Notes: generated by a model not told the origin, from the sequence alone. Positions 1-12,640 are shown, counted from the first letter of the stretch. The stretch is 64,000 nucleotides of DNA from Megaleporinus macrocephalus (GCA_021613375.1 CM038703.1:25532194-25596193); one strand, 5' to 3'. A program made the numbers and translations.

Positions 1-970
1 AGATGGTATCTGTGAATGTGTGTGTGCGAATGCATGCACCAAGCATTAAGTTGATTTACAGTTGGTTTACTAAGATTCCGAGTGCCACCTCAATCTGATC
101 ATAAGAAATAGAATTGTCCCATTTTCAGTAGACCCAGCTCCCCCTGTGATCAATGCTGGTATTACGTTATGCATCTTACTTTGAACAAGTATGAAATCCC
201 CTTCTCTTGCTCTCAATTGCTGTTTCCTTTCATGTCTTTCTTTCCATCTCTTTATCTTTTCCACTCTCTGTCTCTGGCTCTCACTATCGCTTGCTTTCGC
301 TCTCAAGTTGTTTTATCTCTTTTCCCTCTGTATTTCAAGGGTGCTTTATTAGTGTGACTGTTATAATATCTTCACTGCCAAAATATTCGAAGCTGTTTCT
401 GTCTGCTTGCCTCCCTCGCTGTCTCTCTCTCTTACTGTCTCTCTAATCAGTCTCTGTGAAAGCAGTAGAGAGGATAAATTTAGCCTGCCCATCCCAAAAG
501 CAAGTCTGAGCACAATTTGCCTGTGAATCCCACATCTCACAAATTGTGAAAGAAAAAAAAGAAAAAATAAATCTCATGGTGTACTTTAAATGTCTTACTG
601 TCTAACCCAGATAAATAGTGGATTAGAAACAACCCCTTTAGCCAGATTAATGACAGATGTTACTAAACTATGCACAGATTTTTTTGTTTAAAAAAGTGAA
701 ACAGAAATGCAAGATTTGTGTAATGCACACGCACATCTTTAGTGCTGAATGTTTTTCAACATGGTTCAGGTTCTGTACATTCTGGTGTTGCCTGGTTTTC
801 ACCTCTCCTGCTGCTTTCTCATTAAGCTTACAAAAAAAAGAAACAAAAAGAGGTGAAGTCAATCACTTCTGCTAAAAGACATACAAATATGCATTTTTTA
901 AATTAAGCTATATAATGTTGCAGATTAAACAATGGATTATCTCAACACCCCTATGTAATCTTGGTTTTAG
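1..970. other. Upstream intron of the receptor gene
   Basis: No exon is visible here. The stretch includes a long pyrimidine-rich (CT) tract at about 230-450. It ends in a good splice acceptor at 969-970, so it is taken as the intron preceding the transmembrane exon. The extracellular exons of the receptor must lie before the window. Confidence 0.5.
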
Positions 971-1106
971 CAAAGGGTAAATCAGCCCAGGGAGCACTGA
1001 CAGGAGGCATAATCGGTGGTGTCATCGGTGCTGTGGTCATTCTGTGTCTGATTGGAGCTGGGATGGCCATGTATCGCAAGCGCCTGCAGAGTGCTGAAAA
1101 TGGAGA
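971..1106 (+). CDS. Nectin/PVR-like receptor, transmembrane exon
   Basis: This exon encodes the membrane-spanning part of a type I immunoglobulin-superfamily adhesion receptor. It starts after an AG at 969-970 with two carry-in bases and ends two bases into a codon, before a GTAAGT donor at 1107. The frame gives a short juxtamembrane segment (KGKSAQGALTGG), then a hydrophobic Gly/Ile/Val helix of about 22 residues (IIGGVIGAVVILCLIGAGMA). A basic stop-transfer MYRKR follows. The Gly-rich GGIIGGVIG entry into the helix and the tail that follows resemble nectin-3 and related nectins. The Ig domains are outside the window, so family assignment depends on this helix and the tail. CADM/JAM-type receptors are the main alternatives. 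Confidence 0.62.
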
Positions 1107-1313
1107 GTAAGTGTGAACACACATCCAGTCTATACACCTTCTAAACATAATTTCTTTCTCACATCATTTCTGTGAAGTATTTTTCTCTCTCTCTCATCTA
1201 GAACCTCTGATCTATTTTTGTCTCATCCTTTACCATGCATTCTAATTTGCACCTCTGCAGTGTGGCAATGAAGCAAAATTACAACTAACCCCTCGTATTT
1301 CTTATGCATTAAG

Positions 1314-1371
1314 TGGACTGCCCAAGCACAAGCCGCCTCCCCCTGTGAAGACTAGCAGCTCGACTGAGATG
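1314..1371 (+). CDS. Nectin/PVR-like receptor, proline-rich tail exon
   Basis: This 58-bp exon supplies one base to finish the split codon left by the 971-1106 exon (giving D), then 19 codons: GLPKHKPPPPVKTSSSTEM. It ends in phase 0 at a GTGAGC donor. The acceptor is a modest TTAAG at 1311-1313. The LPxxHKPPP core resembles the cytoplasmic tail of nectin-3, which is the best single clue to the family. A better-looking acceptor (CCTCTGCAG, ending 1260) lies 53 bases upstream. In the phase demanded by the previous exon that acceptor would add only nine residues before a TAA, so I chose 1314. Confidence 0.58.
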
Positions 1372-1925
1372 GTGAGCATACACTTCTCCTGTCAGTCATT
1401 CCTGAAACTCTTATTTTCATACGCCATTTTCTTCTTTCTAAGTTTTACAATCTATAGCTTGTTCTACATGTTTTATTTTGATATAGGGCTACGTTGTACT
1501 AATACTAGCTCTATTGGTCCAATCACATATTTGTGTGCACATATGTTTAGTGTATATGCATGATGTGTCATCATAATTGACATTACAATGACCAGCTGTT
1601 TTTCAGTGATCGAAGACATAAGCCAGAGGGTTTACAGGCATAATGTTGCATTATGTGTTTTATAGCTTTGCAAAATAAAGGACAGCAAAGCAAAAAGCCA
1701 AAACATTATTTCAAATACATTTTTACTATTATAAAAAAACTTTTTTTTTTTATAGTTTTACTTATAAAAACTTATAGTTTTATAAGTTTACATTTGGACT
1801 ATTACTAACAACAGTACATTTATTATATTTATTTATTTTTGAAAGTAAGTTATAGCAATAGTGTAGGTCTAGGTTTAGTCATTTGTTTTTGCATTTATGG
1901 CCGTTGGGTGTATGTCTGTTAACAG

Positions 1926-2027
1926 TTGCATAAGCAGAAGGACCAGACCATGACCGTCGCAGAAACTCAGCCCCTTAGCAACTATGAGCCAAACTACTAT
2001 GAGACTACTGCTGCTGAACCGGTCACA
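1926..2027 (+). CDS. Nectin/PVR-like receptor, tail exon with tyrosines
   Basis: This is a phase 0 exon of 34 codons between an AACAG acceptor (ends 1925) and a GTAAGA donor (2028). It continues the cytoplasmic tail as LHKQKDQTMTVAETQPLSN followed by YEPNYYETTAAEPVT. The YEPNYYE cluster has three tyrosines with acidic neighbours, plausible kinase sites. That is inference, and no specific SH2 consensus is claimed. The exon joins in frame to the 1314-1371 exon and to the terminal exon at 7997, which supports all three. Confidence 0.6.
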
Positions 2028-3479
2028 GTAAGAACATGATTTCACTCCTCTAGTTATTCATTCTGATCACATATATTAGTTTCTTATGGCACATCTCTGT
2101 AAAAAGAATTTCAATTTCTGCATGCCAGCATCTGCTGGGAATGATGCAGTCTTTTTTAGTTCAGGGCTTGGAATTTTGTTGTGATATCCAACTGGCTTAC
2201 AACCCCCGTCTGGACTTGGATACCACTGTTTGCAGCAATTACTACAACTGTGCAATAACAGACAAAATACTACCAAGACCTACAGATGGCTTAATACATT
2301 GTATTTATTTGTTATTGTTGCTCTGAATACTGCATATTCAAAAAGAATGTTTAGACAATGTATGCTGCTTAATTTTATGCTGCTGCTCTATGGGGTGTCT
2401 TGAGCAGGCACAGGCCACAACTGTGCATATATTGTGTGTATACACAAATATATGTTTTTATAATATTTCATATAAAGAGCATGTGCTCTTTACAGCAGCT
2501 GGTAAAGATGTTGTGACTGAAACTGTTACTGTTAATGCTCATCCATTATAGCTTATGTCTGTCAAAAGTAATGAACAAACAAACTCCTGTAAACACATAC
2601 TTGTTCTAATCTGTATTAAATTAATATTGGGCCCTGCTTCCAGTTTTAACAACTTACACATGCAATGATCAAATAAGACAACAACTTCCATATAATGGTA
2701 AAATAATACAAATGACAAAATAATAATATAAATAAAATGCTAACAATTTAACCACTTTACTCATATTACAAAAGACAATAAACAGCCCATCCTGTGGTGA
2801 GCAGCTTACATGCTCACTCTACAAGTAAAGCCTAATGACTCAGAGAAATGTGTGATGCACTGCACTAACACTGCCAAAGGCCTTTTATGAGGATTAATAT
2901 GATGAGCTGGTTATTTCATCTCCCATGATAATCGTAAATCCAATTACTACTACAGTGAGTGTGTGTATGGCAGTTACACACACCCACAGTCCCTAAGGGG
3001 ACTCTGGCTGGAGGTGCTGAAAAGATTGAAGGGTTTCATTCCATCTGCGTCCATATAGGCTTTATAGATGTCGTCTTGAAGCGCTCAATTAAAAATGAAT
3101 GGGTTTCATTTTCAGTTGTGTGCTGAAGAATTACAAGCTGAGAAGCTGATTGCAGGTACATGTGGTCATGTAATACTCTATTTAAAATGACCATCCTGTT
3201 TGCGCCAGCCTGACTCGACACCAGATGTGAGTGAATACCTACAATAGAAAATCTGGGCCTTTAATGGATTGAGGAAATGTCACAGCTGCTGGACTTGTGT
3301 GAGCTCGTTCTCACAGAGACAGATTTGGATGATGTTGTTAGCTGTGAAGTCCCAGCTAGCACCGCAAGTTTGCACGTTTAAAAATATGTTTAAAAGTCAC
3401 ATTTAGACTTTCTTAAAACTGAGGTCTGTTAATTGCCTTGAAATAGGAGATATAAAATAAAAAAATAAAAAATAAAAAA

Positions 3480-3484
<5 letters not shown>
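2028..3484. other. Intron sequence, no gene seen
   Basis: This is the first part of the last intron of the nectin-like gene. It contains AT-rich single-copy-looking DNA with no exon, RNA gene or recognisable transposon. It runs into a (TA)n array. Confidence 0.4.

Positions 3485-3564
<80 letters not shown>
3485..3564. repeat. (TA)n microsatellite
   Basis: About 80 bp of uninterrupted TA. It lies directly beside the 3' end of the minus-strand LINE at 3575-5970 and may have grown from its tail. Confidence 0.95.
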
Positions 3565-3570
<6 letters not shown>

Positions 3571-3574
3571 GATA

Positions 3575-5970
3575 TAGGGGTCGGGAGTATAACAGTGTCA
3601 CAGAATTAGTTTTTTACTGTGCTGGGATGAGTAGAACAGTCTGATGGCCTGAGGGACAAAAGACTTCCTAAATCTGTCTGTGGAGCAGGACTGGGACAGC
3701 AGTCTGCTGCTGAATGAACTAATCTGCACAGTGCCTGATGATGGCACTGTGCAGAAGGTGGTCAACGTTGTTTATGATGGTCAGCAGTTTAACTGAGGCT
3801 CCTTTTCTCTGCCACTAATGTTAAACACTGCAGCTCTGTACCCAGCACAGAATCAGCTTTCCTTACCAGCCTGTCTAGTCAACAGGTGTTCCTCTTCTTA
3901 ATGCTGCCTTCCCAACACTGGTAGAACATTTGCAGGAGTTTTCAGCACACCCTGAAGGACCCAATCCTCCTCAGGAAGTAGAGCCTGCTCTGTCCCTTCC
4001 TGTGGAGGGTGTCAGTGTACGCTGACCATTCCAGTGTGTGGTCCAGATGTATTAGGTCCTGACCACCTCCACATCGAGTAAACAGAACTGGAGAGAGCAC
4101 GGTCCCCTGGGGTTCTCCTGTGCTGCTGATCACTGTGTCCGAGGTGCAATCCCTGATTCGATCATATTCTGCTCTCCTAGTGAGGTAAGCGATGATACAG
4201 ATGTGAATCCACCTCTATCTTCTTTAGCTTGTCTCTGAGTAGGAGGGGCTGGATGGTGTTGAATGCACTGGAGAAGAACATGAGCCTCACAGCGCCACTC
4301 AGCATGGCGGTCCTGAGGTTTGAGGAGGTTCAGCACCATGGTCTTCATTATGTGGGATGTCAATGCAACTGGTCTGTAGTCTTTCAGCTTCTTAGGGTGT
4401 GTCTTCTTAGGAACTGTTGGAGGGGCCCCCCAGTTGGGCGGCGCATGAGTATTTTGAGCATTCTGGGGCACACCTTGTCCGGGACTGCAGTCTTCCTGGG
4501 ATGGAGTCTCCTCAGCCTTTTCCTTGGTCTGGTCTGTGGTGAATGTGGGGGCAACTGTGGGAGTGGATGTTTATACTGCTGATTGTGGCGATGATGGTGA
4601 GAGTCGATCTGCTGGGGGTGCTGATGGTGATGAGGTGATAGCTGCTGCAGGAGGAAGGGAGGAGGGGGCAGCAGTAGCGGAACAATTAAACCTGTTACTG
4701 AAGTTTTGAACTGATTTGCTCTGTCCACACCCCCCTCTGATGAGCTGCCACTCTTATTTTTGCAGCCTGTGATGGTTTTCATCACATCCCAGACCTCCTT
4801 CATGGTGTTCTGCAGCTTTCTCTCTACCTTCTTTCTGTAGGACTCCTTGCTATTTAAGATATATTTAAGATAAGAACCATGATAAGCTCTGTCCAGTCAA
4901 CATATCTAAACGTTTTCTTTTGGTTAAGGAGGTCCTTGACGTCGCTAGTAATCCAGGGCTTGTTATTTGGAAAACATTGTACAGTCTTTGTGGGAACAGC
5001 AGCGTCCATATAGAAGTTCAAGTAGTCTGTTGTGCATTGTGTCACCCTCTTAATGTTCTCTCCATTTGGGTCCAGCAGCACGCTCCAGTCAGTTGTCTTA
5101 AAGCAGTCTTTGGAGGCTTCTTCTGCCTCAGGAGACCAGACTCTGAATAAGCATGTGGTGGTGGGCTGCCTTAGTTCCAGTGTTTTGTACTGAGGCTGTA
5201 GATAACCAGATTGTGATCTGATTTCCCCAACAGCGGTAGTGGGGTTGCCCTGTATGCGTCCCTCACGTTAGCACACAGCAGGTCAATGTTTCTGTTCTTC
5301 CTGGTGGGACAGTCAACAAACTGATAAAAAACAGGGAGAATGGAGTCCAGTGTAACATCATTGAAGTCACCAGGGTGTTGTATATGTAGTGCTGCAATGG
5401 TGGTGTGAATGATGTCACATGCCGCCAGTGCATCCGCCCATGGAGGAATGTAAACAAAGGTAAAAATGGCGTGTGTGAACCTCCTAGGCATGTAATGCGG
5501 TTGGAAGCTCACTGCCAGCAGTTCAATGTCCCAACAGCAGATAATCTCCTTCACGCTTACATGTCCAGGGCTGCACCATTTGGTCTTAATAAACAGTGAA
5601 AGCTCCCCACCTTTGGCACCTTTGCGCTTGCCACTACACTTTGCATCCCTGTCCGCTCTCAATAAGGTGAAGCCAGGTAGCTCCACGTTAGCATCCTGGG
5701 TATCGCTGCTAAGCCACGTCTCCGTGAGATACAGCAGACTACACTCTTTGTAGAGCTTCTGATTTCATACCAGTCTTGTCAGCTCAACCTGTTTTGTTGG
5801 TCAGCTTGTTAACATTCCCCATAACCACCGACAGAACTGAGGGATTGTACCTCCACTGCTTCTCTGTATTCTTAGCCTTTAGCTTAGCTACAGACCTGCA
5901 GCCCTGATCAGCTCTGCTCCTCCAGTATTGTGTGGACAATGTGCGTTTATCTTTGCTGTTTATACACTGC
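3575..5970 (-). mobile_element. LINE (Rex1/L2-like), degraded, in intron
   Basis: This is a non-LTR retrotransposon read right to left. The 5' part (about 5.97-5.17 kb) encodes an APE-type endonuclease, including ELPGFTLLRADRD, GDFNDVTLDS and the GKSDHN motif near its end. About 4.6-4.1 kb holds the start of the reverse transcriptase (PRKTAVPD, then DYRPVALTSHIMKTM), followed by GEPQGTVLSPVLFT. The 3.6-3.9 kb part matches the tail region of the same family, also seen at 53.3-53.8 kb. The frame is broken many times and the central polymerase box is missing, so the copy is dead. A His/Pro-rich low-complexity insertion lies near 4.55-4.7 kb. Clade naming is by motif resemblance only. Confidence 0.8.
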
Positions 5971-6152
5971 AACCTTACAAGAACATCTTTCCATATGGTT
6001 TTGCGGATGGACTGTTCTTTCTGTTACAGTCTAATCATGTTGAAGAACAGCTGCTTTTCTATTTTCCATACATATCACACTGCAGGAAGAAACCTTTGAT
6101 TATGGCTTTTGACCACAATCTAGCACCATATTTACTGTTGTCATTTTTTGTA

Positions 6153-7075
6153 GATATACAACCACAAATCAGAATAAGTTGGCACAGTCTGGAAATGCAA
6201 ATAAAAAACACAGTGTTTCTTGCATTTATTTTGTTAACAAGCATTCTAGGTTTTGGATTTGTTGCTGATAACAGTTAAGATGGCCCTTTTTAGCTTTGCT
6301 CCGGAGCATACAGAATCAATTACTTTTAAAAAGAACACTGACTGGAACACTGGCTTGTCTTATCAATACATGTTCCCACTGAGTGTTGGTTCATCCCAGA
6401 TGCCTCCAAGCCCAGAGAAAGGCGATGCTGCTACTGGAATTGGTTAACATAAGGCTTCTGTTTTGCACAGTAAATTTTTAATTGGTTATGCTTGACCAAG
6501 GTTTGCCAAAATAATCTCTTGCCAATGTGGTTATATCAGCTATTGTTAAATGGACAGTTCCTGTGACTGGGTGTTCTGCTTTGGCTTGCGCCCTTGTCCT
6601 TGATGCACGGAAATTCCTCCAAAGTACTTAAATTGTTTAATGATATTTTGCACTAGAGGTAGGAAAGTCCAAACCTTCCAATCTTTCTTTAAGGAACATT
6701 TTTTTTTGGATGCATGCATGCATGCATTTGTTAACAAACTGCCTATCTTTGCTCTTCAAAGATTCAGCCTTTTGTGGACACAGCTATTTAACCAAATCAT
6801 ATTTACAATCACTTGTTGATATCCTTTGTTTTAAATCATATCATTGTTTAGTTGTTTTACTTCATTACAAGCACTACATTTCCCCCATCTCAACTTTTTT
6901 GAAATGTGTTGCAGGCCTGAAATGCAGGAATGCTGACTACACAAAACATATATATCTAACAAATATCAAATAACAAATATCTTCAGTTCATACTGTCTGC
7001 AATACAATAAAAGTCACAGTTAGAAGCACAGTTTTTTTTCTCTATATTGTCCCACCTTTTTCTGACTTGAGGTAA
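6153..7075 (-). mobile_element. Non-autonomous Tc1/mariner element
   Basis: The two ends are imperfect inverted repeats. The left end (from about 6155) contains ACAACCACAAATCAG and AAGTTGGCACAGTCTGG. The right end (to about 7075) contains the complement-like GTCCCACCTTTTTCTGACTT. Inside, the minus strand at about 6.55-6.74 kb encodes the helix-turn-helix part of a Tc1-type transposase (KKDWKVW ... GGISVHQGQGRKPK). Another minus-strand remnant lies near 6.3-6.45 kb. Most of the catalytic domain is deleted. It is a common fish family and sits in the last intron of the nectin-like gene. Confidence 0.7.
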
Positions 7076-7996
7076 ATGCAGACTTTAGTCACCATCCTAC
7101 TGAAACATTTGCCAGTGCTTGTAACTGAAGCTTTAGCCATCCATCCAATGGTGAACCCTCTGTCTAACTGACCAAGATCTTTTCCTCTTGCAGTTCAAAA
7201 GGTCATCTTGGTTGATAAGCATTTTATACAAAACACAGAGCACTGAATCTTAATAGCCTAATTGTATCATGCACTACACCTGTTTGGTAGTATCCATATT
7301 TGCTATGTTTCTCCACTCATTTATTGAGATGTTCCTCTTGCATGGCCACCTATAGATTAATTCATTAATAAAAACTTTTTCCACTTCTCATGAGTCCAGG
7401 TTTCAAACTTCTCTGCTTACTTGAGTTTTGCCTTCTTGCTACTCACTGACTTTAGCACCTGATGTGATTTTTGACCGTTGTTGTCTGTAGACAAAGCCTG
7501 ATAAGTGGTGCATTCTGAGATTCTAAATTACATGGCACTGTTGCATTCTTACAATTCTTCTTTGATCCCTCTGGTATATAGGCTGTTTTTGTCCACAAAA
7601 TTTTGCAGCTATTCATACCAATCTTTGCAAAGAGCTTTGCATGAAAAAATTGGATAGCCTTTTTGGAGATGCTAAAACTTTTTTTGTGAGAGCATTCAAA
7701 TAAAACTCTACCATCGTTATTATATCTCCATTAAAATAACTTACTGAGAAATACCTTATTTTTAAGTCTGTGTGTGACATTAATTTCCAAAGACATGGTC
7801 TGGAAAACTCTCATGGAATCCAGCACAATGTCTCTGATATTTAAGTAAGGTTACAGGGTAACACTTACATAGTGAAGGCTTAATTTATAATTATTAGTAA
7901 CCTGGCAACTCATTATAAGTTATAATACTGTTAGTGTAAATGCCTGTGGAGAGGGCTTCTCTCCTCTCCAGCTAATAAATGTTGTTGTTTCTTTAG
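7076..7996. other. Intron sequence, no gene seen
   Basis: AT-rich sequence up to the terminal exon acceptor. I see no exon or recognisable repeat. Confidence 0.4.
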
Positions 7997-8212
7997 GATC
8001 TTGATGATGAAAACCCTGGCAGCCCGGTGAATGGTGGTGCCCCCTCTGCTTGGGAGAGCAAAGGGAACCCTCCTGGGATGGATGAAACTGCCAGTGATGT
8101 GCTTCCGCCATATGAGCCTTCAAATCATAACAACGTGGAAGCCAACCATGAGCCTCCAGCTGCTAACATAACCCGCGGGGAGAGTTTTGTGTCTGCGCCG
8201 ATGGTGGTCTAG
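7997..8212 (+). CDS. Nectin/PVR-like receptor, terminal coding exon
   Basis: This is the last coding exon, phase 0. It starts after a TTTCTTTAG acceptor (ends 7996) and stops at TAG 8210-8212, giving 71 residues. The peptide begins DLDDENPGSPVNGG, is acidic and Pro/Asn-rich, and ends ITRGESFVSAPMVV. Nectins usually end in a short PDZ-binding motif for afadin with Tyr before the final Val. Here the last residues are MVV, which would still fit a hydrophobic class II PDZ ligand. The open frame, codon-like composition and perfect phase match to the upstream exons make this a confident coding exon. The family name is less certain than its coding status. Confidence 0.68.
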   Translation, partial: DLDDENPGSPVNGGAPSAWESKGNPPGMDETASDVLPPYEPSNHNNVEANHEPPAANITRGESFVSAPMVV

Positions 8213-8965
8213 AAATGGCAGGCCTTCATCAGCAAACCGCACTGCCACCTTGGGCACCTTTGTAAACCACCCCAGCCTAAATATGTGGTAAAAGAAATTC
8301 TTGTTATACATGTCTTATTACCAATTTTCATGTTTTTGGTCTTATAGCATCTTATGTCTGGAGCACTGTAATCATACCATATTTTGACATAACTTGGAGG
8401 TTGATCATGATTTAGTGCAAATTTTATGCAGTGACTAATTAAAATCCGTCAGTTTGTTGGGAAAAATTATGTAATGAGAATTGGTAATGCTATAATTATT
8501 TTTTTTTGTATTATATCTTGGCTTGCATTGAAGATAAAACCACAGACAAAAAAGGTTTGTGGGCAATTCTGGCTTATTAGATAAATGAATTCCAGGTTTG
8601 TGTAAGAATACATTTGTTTTCAGTTTGTCACAATACACCGCATTTATTTTAACAGGTTGCATCTGTAACTTCTTTGGATTTTATTGCAGCCATGCAGTGC
8701 AATGCACTTTTAATCATTGATATCACTTGCCTTTGCCTGTTTTCAACTTCAGTGATTTTAAAGAAACTGTCTTGTTGTATATGCAATGTATTTCACATAA
8801 AGCAAAAAAATGTATTTTTATATTTTGTATTTGACCTTTTTAATTTGCAAGGTGACTAACATTATTTGCTTTTATTTTTTTCACCTTAAGTTCTTAAATT
8901 GTTGAAATTTGAAAGCTACTGCAAGAGAACTGTAAATAATACAATAAAATAATATATATTGTTAG
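8213..8965 (+). other. 3' UTR of the nectin-like gene
   Basis: AT-rich non-coding sequence follows the TAG stop. An AATAAA poly(A) signal is at 8943-8948, so a transcript end near 8965 is likely. Further AATAAA motifs at 11206-11211 and in the 11.7-kb region could serve longer UTR forms. Nothing in the sequence decides between them. Confidence 0.5.
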
Positions 8966-9958
8966 TCAAATGTGTGCTTAGATAAAAAAAAAATACATAA
9001 TTGGAATATAAAATGAAATTGTACATGTTTGACAACTTATTTTAATAGATATTATTATTATTGTCATATGTCAGTGTTTAAGATATAAAATGTGATGAAC
9101 AACTTCTGTGTAGTCTGCATGGCATGACTGGTGGATTTTCTAAACACAATTTTTTTTTTGTGCTTCACTCCATTCTTCATCTCTCAGGCAACATAAAGCA
9201 CAATTTTGTAATATGCAGCAGTGGGGTGGGAAAGGTTTTTAGTGATAGCAACTGAACGCTGTGTTAATAATTGGAGTGCAGTGACTGATTGATAGTATTG
9301 GTTTGTAGGTTACAGTTTAGCATCAAATTTTTCTGGTGGTGACAGTCAAATTGTCTTCATATTTGTAAACTTAATATTGCTGATAATACATGGAGATCAT
9401 ATATGTTCCTGTAGGGTGCCTGCAGTGCAGTGACTTGATACTAGGAATAGGAAATGCTGCTACGTGGGTGACTTACTTCTTACATTTTCAGAGAAGCTTG
9501 CCTTTAAATCTCTAACTTGTGGAGCTCTCCATTAATCTATATGAAAGCATCAAAGTGTGCTTGTGCCAAAGAACTATAAACCAACAGCCTGATTTCCCAT
9601 CCTACTTTGCTCACTCACATTTTGTTCATGTTGCCATCTGAACTTGCTTTCCTGTTGTGTCTTGCAAACATTAGTTAGAGATTATATAAGTGCTTTGATT
9701 TGTAGCAGTAATACATTTTTCTTTGTGCCAGCAGTTCATAAAAGAGCAGTTTCAGACTAAAACTATGGACCAATCAAGCACAGCCAAGGAATTCAGTCTT
9801 TAGGCAGTTGAGTCATATGACTTTTATTAAAACAGTGGTGATCCAGAAGTAAGCTGCAATGAGCCAAACATGATATGAAGTGCAGTGTTTTAGTAGAGTG
9901 AGGGATTTTTTTTTAAATATGCACATGTAAAATAAAGAGCACATTTCAGATATTCTAT

Positions 9959-10011
<53 letters not shown>

Positions 10012-11586
10012 TGTTTGCACATTAATAGAGGTAGTACCTATACTTGATTCTTAATTAAAACTGATTGAATACATGTACTGCCTGATCATCTGTCTTGGGT
10101 ATTGAAGCATATGGACAGTTTCTACAGACGATTACTGCAATGTTTCATTCTGAATATGACAATATTAATAATTTTCTTTATTTTCTTTATTTTATTCTTT
10201 TTGAGCTGGTCTCCCAAAAAAGTGATGCATGTCTGCATGTTGCATGGAATACTGGGTGCCTTGCATTATTCCCATGTGCAAGATGGCTGTGACTTCACAG
10301 TTGTATCTGTCATTCACTAAAAACTGTAGTACATTTTCCTTAGAAGGGACATACATATTTGTGTTTAATGCATAAAGCTCATCCCTACATATTGTACATC
10401 AAAATGGACATCTAGACCATTAGAGAAAGCCTCATGATTTAGGATAAAAAATATGTCTATAGTAGTAAATAGAAATATCATGTAGGGAAGTATCATAGTA
10501 GTACATATTATTTTTAATGTTCAGTTCTGTATTTTGTCCTCAGTATATAGGTACATAACAGTCGAGATAGCATCACATGAGTTACTTGTTAGAAAACTGC
10601 AGTGGTAGCTAAAATACATGCTATTGTCTGTAACAAGCTTCAAATGTCTGTGATGATATGTACCATCTTTAGCTCAGTGCTAACATACTATTAAATTACT
10701 AGCAAAAATTTGCAATATTGAAGAGGTGTGTTGGTTGACTTACTTTTGCCTATTATGGGCTAGACAAAAGATTTAGTGCTAATAGTCACAGAATGCACTT
10801 TTTTCACATACAGTCTAATACTGGAAATGTTTAATGCTGAATATTCTGAAGATGACACAACAGTTTCTGACAATCCTGTATCAGGGTAGCTATCAATGCC
10901 CATGTCATTTACTAAACTGCCAAAAAGCATTTTACACATTCATTAGTCATTAGTTTCCCAATTGGTGTCTTGCTTCAAAAGTCTGTGCCAGGCTTTATAG
11001 CACATGCTCATTAGTTAGTGAACCCACGTAACCCACAGCACAATTACATTTTATAACTGATGCACTGTGTTAGAAACACACTGCTGTGAATATTACTGAC
11101 ATTTATCACATATGCTTTAAAGGATTCAGCTTAGATTTAGTTTTTAAATTATTGTTAGCAATAGCACTTGTATCTTTTTTTGTTTCTATTTTTCTTTACT
11201 TTCTAAATAAACAGGCATGATGTATCTGAATACCATGTATTATGTTTATGCTTTATGCTTTTTTTGAAAAAAGACAAAAGACAATCATGGTTATGTAAAA
11301 AGGGGATGTTGAAGTGTTGTCCTTCCAAATTCTAAACTGGTAAAGGTGCATAACTACTGTATTTACTATAAATTTGTTACCATGTCAAAAACATAGGATA
11401 TGATTGATTCGTAAAGAGTAACCCCAAATGTCTGCCACCCCTTAGCTTGTTCATCTCTATTGCCAAGCCAAATGTGCCTTTGTTTCTTTTTTTTTTTTTT
11501 TTACTGTTTTATTGATGCTTCTGTTCTGTTATTTTACAATTCTAATCACAAAACACAGTTGACAAACCACCATGACTCAATAGTCA

Positions 11587-11617
<31 letters not shown>

Positions 11618-12640
11618 TTTTTTTTTTCTTGTGGGTTGGAGGGCTTTGCCTGTGAGCCATTTATTTATACACATTATAAGAAACTTGTTCTATGTTTTAT
11701 GTATCCTTGTGTTGTAAAATAAAATGTAAGCCAATATCTCTTTATTGTTTTTTATTGGGGAAAGTAAAATTGGGGCAAGGTACAATTGATTTAATGCTTA
11801 AAATAATCTCCTAAAGGCTGTGATTGTTCTCCCTTTTTATTGTTTTACTACAATGTACTTTCATTATTGTGGCAAAAGACATAGAACAGACTAATTCATG
11901 GAGCTGCACACATTTAGCATGTGCAGAATGTTCTAGTTTTTAATTACACGTGTTAACATCGCTGCTGTGTGTTTACATTCCATAAATAAAATGTTCTTAA
12001 CCTGCTGCTTCTTTTCAAGGACAAGCACTTCAGCCCTGTTAATATTATCCTTTATTTGTTCGGGTACTGTCTTAATGAGGGTAATAACCTTTTTTAGCAG
12101 GGGCAGCCTAGCATTACAAACACATATAAATCATATTGCGTTCCCATAGACATTTTGTGTGGATTTTGGTGTTTGCGTTTAATGTCATTACCATGCTTAA
12201 AGGCCCCACAGCCAAGTTTGGGCCCAGTTTGACAGACAAAAATATTTTATAATTTAGTGGAATGGCATTTATTTCACAAGAGCCCCAAGACCCCTAACAG
12301 TGAAACAGTCCTAAAGCATCAATGCCCCCCCTCACAGTCAGTTTTAGATGTTTCAGTAGCAGGGTATCAGGTGTTTCAATACATGCTGTAATTTTGCAGT
12401 AATACATGCAGTAATATGTCAAATATGACAATAGTTAACTTCTGTCTCATTTTACCAGCTCATATGGTTCCTTTTCCATAGTTCCTGTTTAAAATGACCT
12501 TTTACTTGTTCCAAACACTCCCAAAAAGCTTCTTATCATAGCTGTCTCTGACAGGGGCATCTGGATAAAAAATGTTGATACAACCAAAATTCAGCTTAAC
12601 CATGCAGTTCTGAAAACCATGCAGTTTTTTTTTAAATATA
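8966..12640. other. Intergenic or extended-UTR DNA, no gene seen
   Basis: AT-rich, low in open frames. It contains a (GATA)n array at 9959-10011, poly(T) near 11490-11510 and a short (TA)n near 11600. The AATAAA motifs at 11206 and near 11718 could mark distal poly(A) sites of the upstream gene. Confidence 0.4.
9959..10011. repeat. (GATA)n microsatellite
   Basis: About 13 perfect tandem copies of GATA. Confidence 0.97.

Noticed and set aside
1261..1371. Reading the whole segment as one exon starting C-G-N-E-A-K and running into GLPKHK
   Set aside because: The frame is open, but the transmembrane exon ends two bases into a codon, so this exon would be out of phase.
3413..3601. Open frame made of alternating Ile-Tyr (also at 49456-49768 and 56110-56340)
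   Set aside because: It is a direct translation of TA microsatellites and has no coding meaning.
4229..4582. 117-codon + strand open frame
   Set aside because: It is the antisense of the minus-strand LINE reverse transcriptase region.
9959..10011. Possible CRISPR-like array (also the TCTA, TA and CAAGT arrays)
   Set aside because: These are simple tandem repeats without spacers, in a eukaryotic genome.
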